Positions 43,890 through 50,978 of a DNA stretch of 50,978 nucleotides are shown here, piece by piece; within the stretch, counting starts at the first letter, position 1; the number at the start of each line of letters is the position of its first letter. The position numbers and the translations under genes were made by a program. Source of the stretch: an uncultured Eubacteriales bacterium. GTDB taxonomy: Bacteria; Bacillota; Clostridia; Oscillospirales; Oscillospiraceae. Under the pieces are notes generated by a model, which searched no databases, had not been told where the DNA came from, and worked only from the letters and a program-made list of their open reading frames with translations. Location of the stretch: contig USAT01000002.1 in assembly GCA_900552725.1 (NCBI GenBank), forward strand, positions 1 through 50,978, written 5' to 3'.

Positions 43890-43924
43890 ATGGGATAATC
43901 AAAGTCCCGAAAGGAGCGCATTGC

Positions 43925-44851
43925 ATGCGAGTCATCGACCTGGAAAACATCAATAACGCCATGCGGAACGAGACCCAGTTCGTCCTGCGCTGCGAGGAGG
44001 TCTTTCACGATAAGATCAGCGCCGCAGCCGCCTCCATTCTCTCCACCCGGCAGGAACGCCCCGTGGTGGCGCTGACCGGCCCCTCCGGCTCCGGCAAGAC
44101 CACCACCGCCCTGCGGCTGGAGGACTATCTGAAGAACCTGGGTGTCAAGGTCAGCGTGATCCATATGGATAACTTCTTCCTGCCTCTTGACCGCCGTCCC
44201 CCCGAGCTGACGGATTGGGAGTCCCCCTATTGCGTGGACGTGGACAACCTGATCGGCTGCATCAGCCGCCTGATGGACGGCAAAGAGGTGGAGATCCCCT
44301 GGTACGACTTCAAGAACGGCACCACCGGCGGCTATACGAAGATGCAGGGCTATACCGATGCCGTCATCATTGCCGAGGGCATCCACATGCTCAACCCGCT
44401 GATCTTCGATAAGATCAGCGGCGTGGCCAACGGCGTCTATGTGGCGCCCCGCACCCGTATCATCACCAACGACGACAAGATCGTCCGGCCAGAGCAGCTT
44501 CGGGTGGCCCGCCGTATGATCCGCGACTACAACACCCGCGGCCACAGCATCGCCGAGACGGTGGACCGGGCCCAGAGCGTGGATCGCGGCGAGATCAACT
44601 ATATCCAGCCCTACAAGAGCAACGCCGCCATTCACATCGACACCTTCCACGACTACGAGCCCTGCATCCTGGCCAAATACCTCAACGAGATCCCCTGCTT
44701 CCGCGAGGAGATGACACCGGAATTCCTGGAGGCCCACGGCCTCACCGACCTGATGAAGGTGGTGCGGGGCGTTCCGCCGCTGCACTGTCCCTATGTGCCC
44801 CAGAACTCCCTGGTACGCGAGTTCGTGGGCGGAAGCTGCTACGAATATTGA
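43925..44851 (+). CDS. Uridine kinase/PRK family nucleoside kinase-like protein
   Basis: The 308-residue protein has a P-loop TGPSGSGKTTTALRLEDYL near residue 51, an HMDNFFLP Asp motif, PWYDFKNG and IIAEGIHML, the uridine kinase/phosphoribulokinase layout. It lacks the N-terminal TGS domain of the longer 'nucleoside kinase' proteins in Clostridia. The substrate is not certain; uridine or cytidine is the default guess. The start at 43925 follows AAAGGAG. It has its own promoter and begins a three-gene run. Confidence 0.8.
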   Translation: MRVIDLENINNAMRNETQFVLRCEEVFHDKISAAAASILSTRQERPVVALTGPSGSGKTTTALRLEDYLKNLGVKVSVIHMDNFFLPLDRRPPELTDWESPYCVDVDNLIGCISRLMDGKEVEIPWYDFKNGTTGGYTKMQGYTDAVIIAEGIHMLNPLIFDKISGVANGVYVAPRTRIITNDDKIVRPEQLRVARRMIRDYNTRGHSIAETVDRAQSVDRGEINYIQPYKSNAAIHIDTFHDYEPCILAKYLNEIPCFREEMTPEFLEAHGLTDLMKVVRGVPPLHCPYVPQNSLVREFVGGSCYEY

Positions 44852-44876
44852 TCTCAATTCTGAAGGAGTGATATCC

Positions 44877-45494
44877 ATGATTATTACCATCAGCCGTGAA
44901 TTCGGCAGCGGCGGCCGTGAGCTGGGCAAGCGCCTGGCGGAAGCCCTGCATATCCCTTGCTACGACCATCAGATCATCGAGATGATCGCCAAGGAGAACG
45001 GCCTGAACACCGACTATGTGGCCAACGTGGGGGAGAAATGCATCGAAGCTGCCTACCCCATGACCATCGGCCACCGTCTGGCCATGATGCCCGTCACCGT
45101 GATGGATCAGCCCATCCGCGTGGCCGTGGCCCAGCGGCAGCTTCTGGAGAAGTTCGCCCAGCAGGGCGACTGCGTCATCGTGGGCCGCTGCGCCGACGTG
45201 ATCCTGAAGGACTACCATCCCCTGAACCTGTTCGTCTATGCCGACATGGACGCCAAGGTGGAGCGCTGCATGAAGCGCGCCCCGGAGGGTGAGCATCTGA
45301 CCCGCCCCGAGATGGAGAAGGCCATCCGCCGCATCGACAAGGAGCGTGCCCAGAACCACCTGATGTACGCCGACACTAAGTGGGGCACCAAGGAGGCCTA
45401 TCACCTGTGCGTCAACACCACCCACCGCGAGATCAAGCAGTTGGTGCCCGCCCTGGCCCAGTTCTGCAAGGACTGGTTCGCCACCGCCGAGTAA
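44877..45494 (+). CDS. Cytidylate kinase-like family protein
   Basis: The 205-residue protein begins MIITISREFGSGGRELGKRLAEAL, the P-loop type start of the cytidylate-kinase-like (AAA_26) family, and has the CVIVGRCADVIL and LFVYADMDAKVERC blocks. These proteins are common in anaerobes; their substrate has not been shown, and true Cmk differs. It follows the uridine-kinase-like gene by 25 bp and an AAGGAG site. Confidence 0.85.
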   Translation: MIITISREFGSGGRELGKRLAEALHIPCYDHQIIEMIAKENGLNTDYVANVGEKCIEAAYPMTIGHRLAMMPVTVMDQPIRVAVAQRQLLEKFAQQGDCVIVGRCADVILKDYHPLNLFVYADMDAKVERCMKRAPEGEHLTRPEMEKAIRRIDKERAQNHLMYADTKWGTKEAYHLCVNTTHREIKQLVPALAQFCKDWFATAE

Positions 45495-45522
45495 AGGCTG
45501 CCGCCTGCAAAGGAGAATCACC

Positions 45523-45720
45523 ATGAAGATCCGCTTCAACGACGATCCCAAGATCGTGGAGACGGTGCGGGAGGGTCTGCGGCGCAAGGATGGCTATTGC
45601 CCCTGCCGCCTGCAGCGAACGCCGGAGAATATCTGCATGTGCCAGGAATTCCGGGATCAGATCGCCGACCCCAACTTCGAGGGGTACTGTCACTGCCGCC
45701 TCTACTACAAGGAAAAATAA
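45523..45720 (+). CDS. Ferredoxin-thioredoxin reductase catalytic-type protein
   Basis: The 65-residue protein contains three Cys-x-Cys pairs: CPC at 26-28, CMC at 38-40 and CHC at 56-58. This is the arrangement of the FTR catalytic subunit, which holds a 4Fe-4S cluster beside a redox disulfide. It is shorter than plant or cyanobacterial FTR and has no variable-subunit or thioredoxin neighbour, so it may use ferredoxin to reduce another target. It ends the kinase trio. Confidence 0.88.
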   Translation: MKIRFNDDPKIVETVREGLRRKDGYCPCRLQRTPENICMCQEFRDQIADPNFEGYCHCRLYYKEK

Positions 45721-45724
45721 CAGA

Positions 45725-45753
45725 AAAGCCTCCGCAATAGCGGAGGCTTTCTT
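45725..45753 (+). terminator. Terminator of the kinase-FTR trio
   Basis: An 11-bp stem (45725-45735 with 45740-45750), a 4-nt loop and a short T tract start 4 bp after the stop. Confidence 0.88.
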
Positions 45754-45780
45754 CTGTATAGAAGGGAATAGAGAAAGAAC

Positions 45781-45805
45781 CGCCGTCCGCTTATTGCGGA
45801 CGGCG
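45781..45805 (-). terminator. Terminator after cstA (may act on both strands)
   Basis: A perfect 10-bp GC-rich stem (45781-45790 with 45796-45805) with a 5-nt loop is followed on the minus strand by GTTCTTTC. It stands 41 bp after the cstA stop. On the plus strand ATCCTTTT follows it. Confidence 0.8.
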
Positions 45806-45845
45806 ATCCTTTTACCGGGAAACAATGTAAAACTGGAAACTTCAG

Positions 45846-47360
45846 TTACAGAGTAGCATGCAGCTTGGCAGCACGCTTCTTGCCGTACAGGCAGCAGGCG
45901 ACCACATAGGCGATGGCAGCGCAGACACCGATGATGTAAGCGGGAGTCCAGGGGATGTTGAAGCCGATGTGCGCGTTGGCAATGTAGGTCACGCAGATGA
46001 AGGTGTAGAAGCCGCCGGGGATCATGGGCATCCAGGCAAACTTGCTCTTGCCGTTCTCGAACATCCATGCAGTGATGCACAGGAAGGCGAACAGAGACAG
46101 GGTCTGGTTGGCCCATGCGAAGTAGCGCCACAGGATCATGAAGCCGTTGCTGTTGGTCTTGGCGAACACCAGGATGGCGATGACCAGAACGAAGATAGGC
46201 ACAGCCAGCTTGATACGCTTGCCGTTGGTGGACTGGTCGATGTGCATGGTCTCAGACAGGCTCAGACGCAGCGCACGCAGTGCCGTATCACCGGAGGTGA
46301 TGGGCAGAACGATAACGCCGATCAGGGCGATGATGCCGCCCACGTTGCCCAGCAGGTACTTGCAGACCACGCCGACAGTGCTGGTGGCCAGAGTGGCGTT
46401 GGGCTCCTGCAGAGCCAGGTTGTACACGCCCATAGCACCGGCAGCCCAGACCATGGCGATGAAGCCTTCCAGCACCATCATGTTATAGAAGGTGTTGCGG
46501 CCCTGACGCTCGCTCTTCATGGTACGGGAGATGATAGCGGTCTGGGTGGAGTGGAAGCCGGACAGAATGCCGCAGGCAACCGTCACGAAGAAGATGGGCA
46601 GGAAGTGTCCGTTGGAGAAGTAGTCCGCATAGGTGAAGGTGCCGACCTCGCCGGTAGCGGCGTTAGTCAGGTTCAGCACGGGAGCGGACCAGCTCTCCCA
46701 AACGTTGATCAGAGGCATCTTGGTAGCAAAGATACCGATGAACACGCCGACAGCGGAGAACAGCAGGATGCCGCCGAAGATGGGGTAGATCTTACCGATG
46801 ATGGCGTCGATGGGGAACACGGTGGCGATCAGATAGTACAGGAAGATGGCACCGTAGATGACCCAGGTGGAAACGGAAGTGGCCTTGCCGTCAAAGCCGA
46901 AGACCTGAGTGGCCGCGATGTCGCCGGGGGTGTAGATAAACACAGCGCCCACCAGCAGCAGCATCACGCACACAAACACGTTGTAGAACTTATAGATACC
47001 CTTGGTGGAGTACTTGCGGATCATCTCGGGCATCTGGGTACCGCCGTCACGCAGGCAGATCATGCCGGAGAAGTAGTCGTGCATAGCACCGCCGATGATA
47101 TTGCCGATAGGAATGGTCAGGAATGCGATGGGCCCGAACAGGATGCCCTGGATCGGCCCGATGATGGGGCCGGTGCCCGCGATGTTCAGCAGGTTGATCA
47201 GGCTGTTTTTCCAGCCGCGCATGGGAACGAAGTCCACGCCATCCTCTTTCGTATAGGCGGGGGTCTTCCGGTCGTCAGGGCCAAAGACCTTTTCGCAGAA
47301 CCGTCCGTACAGGGCGGCGCCGCCGATGAGGATCACGAGACCAATAATGAATGTCGTCAT
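45846..47360 (-). CDS. cstA: Carbon starvation CstA family transporter
   Basis: The 504-residue protein has about fourteen hydrophobic segments and the CstA blocks NIAGTGPIIGPIQGILFGP near residue 62, GGAMHDYFSGM, SGFHSTQTAIISRT and ITSGDTALRALR. CstA proteins import peptides or pyruvate when carbon is short. The start at 47360 follows AAGGAG at good spacing; the 23-residue longer frame lacks one. It is transcribed from an extended -10 promoter with a 5' hairpin. Confidence 0.94.
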   Translation of the reverse strand: MTTFIIGLVILIGGAALYGRFCEKVFGPDDRKTPAYTKEDGVDFVPMRGWKNSLINLLNIAGTGPIIGPIQGILFGPIAFLTIPIGNIIGGAMHDYFSGMICLRDGGTQMPEMIRKYSTKGIYKFYNVFVCVMLLLVGAVFIYTPGDIAATQVFGFDGKATSVSTWVIYGAIFLYYLIATVFPIDAIIGKIYPIFGGILLFSAVGVFIGIFATKMPLINVWESWSAPVLNLTNAATGEVGTFTYADYFSNGHFLPIFFVTVACGILSGFHSTQTAIISRTMKSERQGRNTFYNMMVLEGFIAMVWAAGAMGVYNLALQEPNATLATSTVGVVCKYLLGNVGGIIALIGVIVLPITSGDTALRALRLSLSETMHIDQSTNGKRIKLAVPIFVLVIAILVFAKTNSNGFMILWRYFAWANQTLSLFAFLCITAWMFENGKSKFAWMPMIPGGFYTFICVTYIANAHIGFNIPWTPAYIIGVCAAIAYVVACCLYGKKRAAKLHATL

Positions 47361-47393
47361 AATCTCATACTCCTTTTTTACCGGTTTTATTTC

Positions 47394-47436
47394 TCCAGAG
47401 TTCCCGGACAACTCTGGATTTGATTGCACTAGTATA
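47394..47436 (-). promoter_or_regulatory. cstA extended -10 promoter and 5' hairpin
   Basis: On the minus strand TGTTATACT gives a TG-extended -10 (TATACT, 47436-47431) with no good -35. About 13 bp downstream, at the expected mRNA 5' end, is a perfect 9-bp stem (47394-47402 with 47410-47418) that could stabilise the message or bind a regulator. Confidence 0.6.
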
Positions 47437-47611
47437 ACAGAAAATTCATAATATGCACGTTAAGAAAAAATACGAGTACATAAATTATTCATAAATAAAA
47501 CGACAGCATCTGACAAGAAAAAACAGAATCTTGCAAAAGTAGTCATAACAGGAAACTCTGCCATTTGTTTGTGAGAAGTCAAACATTAGCAGAAGTTAAC
47601 TCAAAGGAAAC

Positions 47612-47639
47612 GGGAGGCATGGCCAACGCCATACCTCCC
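47612..47639 (-). terminator. Terminator of the rhomboid gene
   Basis: A 12-bp stem (47612-47623 with 47628-47639) pairs fully only on the minus-strand RNA, through one G-U, and is followed there by GTTTCCTTT, 32 bp after the rhomboid stop. The AT-rich DNA from 47437 to 47611 shows no gene. Confidence 0.82.
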
Positions 47640-47671
47640 AGTTATTGGAAATGGTACCGTTACCGGTATTG

Positions 47672-48247
47672 TTACCGGGAACGATGCCGCTTGATGGAGA
47701 AGCCGAACACCAGTCCGCAGAGGCCGCCGATGATATGGGTGAGCTGTGATACATTGTCCGAACTGGTCAGACCATCCAGCAGCTCTCCGCCCAGGTAGAA
47801 GATCACCACCAGGATCAGGGTAATAGGGATGCCCTCCTTGCCCATCTCCGTAAAGGAGGACAGCACGATCATCATAAACACCACGCCGCTGGCTCCCAGC
47901 AGAACGGTGGTGGGGAAGAAGAGAAACTGCACCAGTCCCGTCACCAGCGCCGTGGCGGCGATGCAGAGGGCTGTGGTCCGGTGGCCATACTTCTCCTCGA
48001 TCCCCGGCCCCACCAGCAAAAGCAGCAGCATGTTGCCCATGTAGTGGTCATAGTCCGCGTGGCCCAGCACATGGCCAAAGAAGCGGACGTAGGTCAGCGG
48101 ATCCGACAGGGCGGATCGGTATACGCTGAAGTAGCGGTAGGTGGTCGCTCCGTCCGTCCAGTTGCCCAGCAGCAGCGCCAACAGCGCCAGCAGGGCAAAG
48201 GTCAATATCACCGGCGCGTTGAACCGGATCACAAGCCGTCGTTTCAA
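47672..48247 (-). CDS. Rhomboid family intramembrane serine protease
   Basis: The 191-residue protein has about six membrane helices, an early H-x3-N motif (HYMGNM), the catalytic Ser in LLGASGVVFMM near residue 119 and the catalytic His in LTHIIGGLCG near 169. It cuts membrane proteins within the bilayer. It has a promoter facing that of the next gene and its own terminator. Confidence 0.92.
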   Translation of the reverse strand: MKRRLVIRFNAPVILTFALLALLALLLGNWTDGATTYRYFSVYRSALSDPLTYVRFFGHVLGHADYDHYMGNMLLLLLVGPGIEEKYGHRTTALCIAATALVTGLVQFLFFPTTVLLGASGVVFMMIVLSSFTEMGKEGIPITLILVVIFYLGGELLDGLTSSDNVSQLTHIIGGLCGLVFGFSIKRHRSR

Positions 48248-48280
48248 TGGAAATTCCTCTTTTCAAATCGTAATGAAGTT

Positions 48281-48309
48281 ATTATAATAGATATATTGAA
48301 CTTTGTAAA
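48281..48309. promoter_or_regulatory. Overlapping divergent promoters of rhomboid and EEP-family genes
   Basis: The octamer ATTATAAT (48281-48288) gives TATAAT on both strands. On the minus strand it pairs with TTTACA (48309-48304) at 17 bp, a near-consensus rhomboid promoter. On the plus strand a weak TTTTCA (48260-48265) stands 17 bp upstream. The two transcripts would compete for the same -10 box. Confidence 0.75.
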
Positions 48310-48323
48310 CGGGAGGTTTCTCC

Positions 48324-49406
48324 ATGAAGAGGATGAAGCGATGGGTAAAGATACTATTATGTATCGTGCTGGCGCTGGTGGTTTTGGTGGGCGCGTATGT
48401 GGCCTATGTGTTTATCGACTACCATCGCATCGGCGACATGGCGCTGACGCCGGAGGGCGACGCCGCCAGGCCAGCGCTGACGACAGGTGAGACCTATACC
48501 ATTGTCTCCTACAACATCGGCTTCGGTGCCTATGAGGATGACTACGGCTTTTTCATGGACGGCGGCACCCAGTCCTGGGCTTGGAGCGAGGAGCGCCTGA
48601 CGGCCAACGTGGAGGCCATCGCGGCCTTCCTGGCCCAGCGGCAGGCGGATCTTTGTCTGGTGCAGGAGGTGGACATCGACTCCACCCGCAGCTACCATGT
48701 GGATGAGCGGCAGCCCCTTTATCAGGCGCTCCCCAGCATGAGCCATGTATTTGCCCAGAATTACGACTCGCCCTTCCTGCTGTACCCCCTGACCCAGCCC
48801 CACGGCGCGTCCCGTTCCGGGCTGCTGACCTTCTCGTCCGCCGCCATCACCTCCGCCAAGCGGGTGGAGCTGCCGGTGGAGAACAGCGTCATGAAGCTTC
48901 TGGATCTGGACCGGTGCTATTCCGTCAGCCGGATCCCCATGGAGGGCGGTAAAGAGCTTGTCCTTTACAACCTTCATCTTTCCGCCTATACCTCCGACGG
49001 TACCATCGCCACGGAGCAGCTGAAGCTGCTGCTGGCGGACATGCAGGCGGAGTACGAGGCCGGAAACTGGTGCGTGGCCGGCGGCGACTTCAATAAGGAT
49101 CTTCTGGGGGATTCCGCCCAGTACTTCGGTGAGGCAGATCAGGAATACTCCTGGGCTCAGCCCATCCCGGAGGGCACCTTTGATGGCTATGACATCTCCC
49201 TGGTGGCCCCGCTGGACGAGCGTGATCCGGTGCCCAGCTGCCGCAATGCCGACAGTGCCTATCATCAGGGGCAGTATGTGCTGACGGTGGATGGCTTCAT
49301 GGTCTCCGCCAACGTCACGGTGGAGAGCGCCGGGGTGATCGACACCGGCTTCCGGTGGTCGGATCACAATCCGGTCACCATGACGTTCACCCTGCAGGAA
49401 CAATAA
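48324..49406 (+). CDS. Membrane-anchored endonuclease/exonuclease/phosphatase family protein
   Basis: The 360-residue protein has an N-terminal membrane helix (about residues 8-32) and an EEP fold. The catalytic blocks are SYNIGFG near residue 62, VQEVD near 113, LYNLHLSAYTSD, GGDFNKD, DGFMVS and the final WSDHNPV. The active domain is outside the cell, so a nuclease or phosphodiesterase/phosphatase role at the surface is likely; the substrate is unknown. It has a GGGAGG ribosome site. Confidence 0.9.
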   Translation: MKRMKRWVKILLCIVLALVVLVGAYVAYVFIDYHRIGDMALTPEGDAARPALTTGETYTIVSYNIGFGAYEDDYGFFMDGGTQSWAWSEERLTANVEAIAAFLAQRQADLCLVQEVDIDSTRSYHVDERQPLYQALPSMSHVFAQNYDSPFLLYPLTQPHGASRSGLLTFSSAAITSAKRVELPVENSVMKLLDLDRCYSVSRIPMEGGKELVLYNLHLSAYTSDGTIATEQLKLLLADMQAEYEAGNWCVAGGDFNKDLLGDSAQYFGEADQEYSWAQPIPEGTFDGYDISLVAPLDERDPVPSCRNADSAYHQGQYVLTVDGFMVSANVTVESAGVIDTGFRWSDHNPVTMTFTLQEQ

Positions 49407-49450
49407 CCCCTTTTTATGTACCGATAACCGCGGTTAATGTACCGAAAATC

Positions 49451-49499
49451 ATGCAAAAAATGCATCCGCAGCCTTCGGCTGCGGATGCATTTTTTGCAT
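49451..49499. terminator. Very strong bidirectional terminator
   Basis: A perfect 23-bp stem (49451-49473 with 49477-49499), with GCCTTCGGC at its tip and A and T runs in the arms, separates the convergent EEP-family gene and sigG, and probably ends both. Confidence 0.95.
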
Positions 49500-49503
49500 T
49501 TTT

Positions 49504-50274
49504 TCACATTTCGCGCTTGATGCAGGCGATGGCGCCCTTTTCCAGCCGGCTCACCTGGGCCTGGGAAATGCCGATCTCCGATGACACCTCCATCTGGGTC
49601 TTGCCCTGGCAGAACCGCAGCGCCAGGATATTCCGCTGCCGCTCGTCCAGCCGGGCAATGGCGTCCTTCAGGCTGATCTGCTCCAGCCAGTGCTCGTCGC
49701 TGTTGCTGTTGTCCCGCACCTGATCCATAACGCAGACGTTGTCCCCGGCGTCGGAGTACACCGGCTCATACAAGCTGACGGGATCCACAATGGCGTCCAT
49801 GGCCATCACCACATCCTCCCGTGGGATGCCCAGATGGGCGGCGATCTGCTCCACCGTTGGCTCACGCTGGTTCTGGGACATCAACTGCTCCCGGGCCTGC
49901 AGCACCCGGTAGGCGGTGTCCCGCATACTGCGGCTGACCCGGATGGCGCTGTTGTCCCGTAGATACCGCCGGATCTCACCTACGATCATCGGGACGCCGT
50001 AGGTGGAAAAGCGCACAGGCTGGCGGATATCGAAGTTGTCGATGGCCTTGATAAGGCCGATGCAGCCCACCTGAAACAGATCGTCCACATTCTCGCCCCG
50101 GCCCAGAAAGCGCTGGATCACCGACAGCACCAGCCGCAGATTGCCGCAGATCAACTGCTCACGGGCATCGGTGTCCCCCTCGCGGCAGCGCCGCAGCAGC
50201 GCCATCATCTCGTCATTTTTCAGCACCTTCAGATCTGCCGTGTTGATGCCGCAGATCTCCACCTTCCCCCGCAT
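49504..50274 (-). CDS. sigG: RNA polymerase sporulation sigma factor SigG
   Basis: The 256-residue sigma-70 family protein begins MRGKVEICGINTADLKVLKNDEM. That start, the region 2 block DDLFQVGCIGLIKAIDNFD, RFSTYGVPMIVGEIRRYLRD and the C-terminal helix-turn-helix MEVSSEIGISQAQVSRLEK identify SigG. SigG drives late forespore genes. The start at 50274 follows GGAGG; the 66-residue longer frame would run through its promoter. A SigF/SigG-type promoter is visible upstream. Confidence 0.96.
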   Translation of the reverse strand: MRGKVEICGINTADLKVLKNDEMMALLRRCREGDTDAREQLICGNLRLVLSVIQRFLGRGENVDDLFQVGCIGLIKAIDNFDIRQPVRFSTYGVPMIVGEIRRYLRDNSAIRVSRSMRDTAYRVLQAREQLMSQNQREPTVEQIAAHLGIPREDVVMAMDAIVDPVSLYEPVYSDAGDNVCVMDQVRDNSNSDEHWLEQISLKDAIARLDERQRNILALRFCQGKTQMEVSSEIGISQAQVSRLEKGAIACIKREM

Positions 50275-50304
50275 GAACGCGCCTCCATCTCTTGATTTGC
50301 TTCC

Positions 50305-50333
50305 AGTATTTCCGGCGTTCATGGCGGTTATTC
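50305..50333 (-). promoter_or_regulatory. Candidate SigF/SigG-type promoter of sigG
   Basis: On the minus strand GAATA (50333-50329), a 15-bp spacer and GGAAATACT (50313-50305) resemble the forespore consensus GYWTA...GGNNANANT. The spacing is one shorter than usual. It lies 31 bp before the start codon. Confidence 0.5.
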
Positions 50334-50410
50334 TCCGCCGCGAAAAGAATGTGGAATCGACAGAATGGGACAGCCCGGGCGGCGCATATACTCCCCTTGA
50401 GGTGGGAAAT

Positions 50411-50695
50411 ATGCTTGTAAGATTTTGCCAACTGCGGCGGAAGGAGGTCATCAATCTCTGTGACGGCTGCAAGCTGGGCTATGTGGGAGACCTGGAGATC
50501 TGCCTGCCGGAGGGAACGGTGAAGGCCATCATCGTGTTCGGCCCCTGCCGCTTCTTCGGCCTGTTCGGCAGGGGAGAGGACTACTACATCCCGTGGGACT
50601 GCGTGCAGAAGTTCGGGGACGACATCGTGCTGATCGACAAGCCCTTTCAGCGGCGGGACGGGCCGCCGAACCAGAAAAAGCGGCGCAAATTCTGA
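50411..50695 (+). CDS. YlmC/YmxH family sporulation protein
   Basis: The 94-residue protein begins MLVRFCQLRRKEVINLCDG and continues KLGYVGDLEICLPEGTVKAIIV, then YYIPWDCVQKFGDDIVLID. This is the PRC-barrel layout of the YlmC/YmxH family. Family members are linked to sporulation and commonly neighbour sigG in Clostridia. The start has GAGGTG upstream. A GAATG (50363-50367) 17 bp before CATATAC (50385-50391) weakly resembles a SigG promoter. Confidence 0.88.
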   Translation: MLVRFCQLRRKEVINLCDGCKLGYVGDLEICLPEGTVKAIIVFGPCRFFGLFGRGEDYYIPWDCVQKFGDDIVLIDKPFQRRDGPPNQKKRRKF

Positions 50696-50745
50696 AAAAG
50701 TCTCCTGAACGGGGCAAAATAGTAGAAAAAATGAGAAAAAATACC

Positions 50746-50774
50746 TTGCAATCGGGATGCCGTTATGGTATCAT
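50746..50774 (+). promoter_or_regulatory. rpsB promoter
   Basis: TTGCAA (50746-50751), a 17-bp spacer and TATCAT (50769-50774) lie about 115 bp before the rpsB start. Confidence 0.82.
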
Positions 50775-50803
50775 GTATCGGTCGGAATCCGCACAGCTTT
50801 TGA

Positions 50804-50841
50804 TCACCGGCCGGTGCTCTTTACGGAGGGTTAGCCGGTGA
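50804..50841 (+). promoter_or_regulatory. Structured 5' leader of rpsB
   Basis: An 8-bp perfect stem TCACCGGC (50804-50811) with GCCGGTGA (50834-50841) around a 22-nt loop containing GGAGGG lies in a leader of roughly 110 nt. Ribosomal protein leaders often fold to bind their own protein, so autogenous control is possible. Confidence 0.4.
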
Positions 50842-50890
50842 GATGACGGAGCTGGAGGTACAAAACTAAACATCAAAGGAGAAACAAAAA

Positions 50891-50978
50891 ATGGCAAACG
50901 TCGTATCCATGAAGTCCCTGCTGGAAGCAGGCGTCCACTTCGGTCACCAGACCCGTCGCTGGAACCCCAAGATGGCTC
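50891..50978 (+). CDS. rpsB: 30S ribosomal protein S2 (N-terminus only)
   Basis: The 29 visible residues, [20 protein letters not shown] followed by TRRWNPKMA, are the universal S2 N-terminus ([19 protein letters not shown]). The start follows AAAGGAG. The gene continues past the right edge, where tsf would normally follow. Confidence 0.97.
   Translation, partial: MANVVSMKSLLEAGVHFGHQTRRWNPKMA

Noticed and set aside
45858..47423. 521-residue open frame on the plus strand opposite cstA
   Set aside because: It is the antisense of a clear transporter gene, is rich in Asp/Gly/His repeats with no domain, and has no ribosome site; it is a GC-codon shadow.
1..50978. CRISPR array, tRNA/rRNA genes, prophage or insertion sequence
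   Set aside because: No regularly spaced repeats, cloverleaf arms, transposase, integrase or phage structural motifs were seen on either strand.

Overview
The window is about 51 kb of GC-rich, densely packed, low-GC-lineage-type (Firmicutes/Clostridia) chromosome. Gene content and order point to a butyrate-forming gut Oscillospiraceae relative (the Oscillibacter / Flavonifractor / Intestinimonas / Dysosmobacter type). The grounds are: an endospore-specific sigma factor (sigG) next to a YlmC/YmxH-type sporulation gene; the clostridial runs rbgA-rnhB-yraN, tig-clpP-clpX-lon-engB and yicC-remA-gmk-rpoZ-priA-def-fmt-rsmB-rlmN-stp-prkC-rsgA; a butyryl-CoA:acetate-type CoA-transferase; IreB, CdaA/CdaR and CarD; and ferredoxin-type, oxygen-avoiding enzymes. 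The genus is an inference. No tRNA, rRNA, CRISPR array, prophage or insertion sequence was seen.

Layout. 1-5.0 kb: accessory and regulatory genes. These are a truncated RNHCP-domain gene behind what looks like a translational attenuator, a TetR-DUF998 pair, an Fe-S aldo/keto reductase, a LysR regulator and two small membrane proteins. 5.0-6.9 kb: a GntR(YtrA-type)-ABC ATPase-permease operon with a clear operator. 7.0-10.7 kb, minus strand: an NlpC/P60 hydrolase, a short unknown protein, ireB, upp, tsaB and tsaE. 10.8-15.97 kb: a rodA/ftsW-type gene, rbgA, a zinc ribbon protein, rnhB, yraN, an M19 dipeptidase and a phosphoesterase. 16.1-22.5 kb: the protein quality-control cluster tig-clpP-clpX-lon-engB. 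22.5-24.5 kb: the CoA-transferase, with a repeat-containing promoter in front and a structured non-coding stretch behind. 24.5-31.9 kb: carD-ispD-ispF, a DUF3343/class V aminotransferase pair, cdaA-cdaR, and an uncharacterised RseC-like/DUF5685/J-domain trio. 31.9-43.8 kb: one long housekeeping operon from yicC to rsgA. 43.9-45.7 kb: a small-kinase and FTR-like trio. 45.8-50.7 kb: cstA, rhomboid, an endonuclease/exonuclease/phosphatase-family protein, sigG and a YlmC/YmxH gene. The window ends in the first codons of rpsB, behind a clear promoter and structured leader.

Functional links. IreB (8.5 kb) is the known target of the PASTA kinase/PP2C pair encoded at 40-43 kb, so one Ser/Thr phosphorylation circuit is complete within the window. 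CdaA/CdaR makes and controls c-di-AMP. The ribosome-related genes (rbgA, engB, rsgA, rlmN, rsmB, def, fmt, tsaB/E, tig, rpsB) dominate the core part.

The window is mostly ordinary core genome. The most interesting signals are regulatory or structural: (1) a leader ORF with alternative hairpins that can hide or free the Shine-Dalgarno of the RNHCP gene; (2) a structured 24.2-24.5 kb intergenic stretch with a 20-bp perfect palindrome; (3) recent small tandem duplications at 14.2 kb, in engB, and in the CoA-transferase promoter; and (4) two small conserved-looking gene trios of unknown role.
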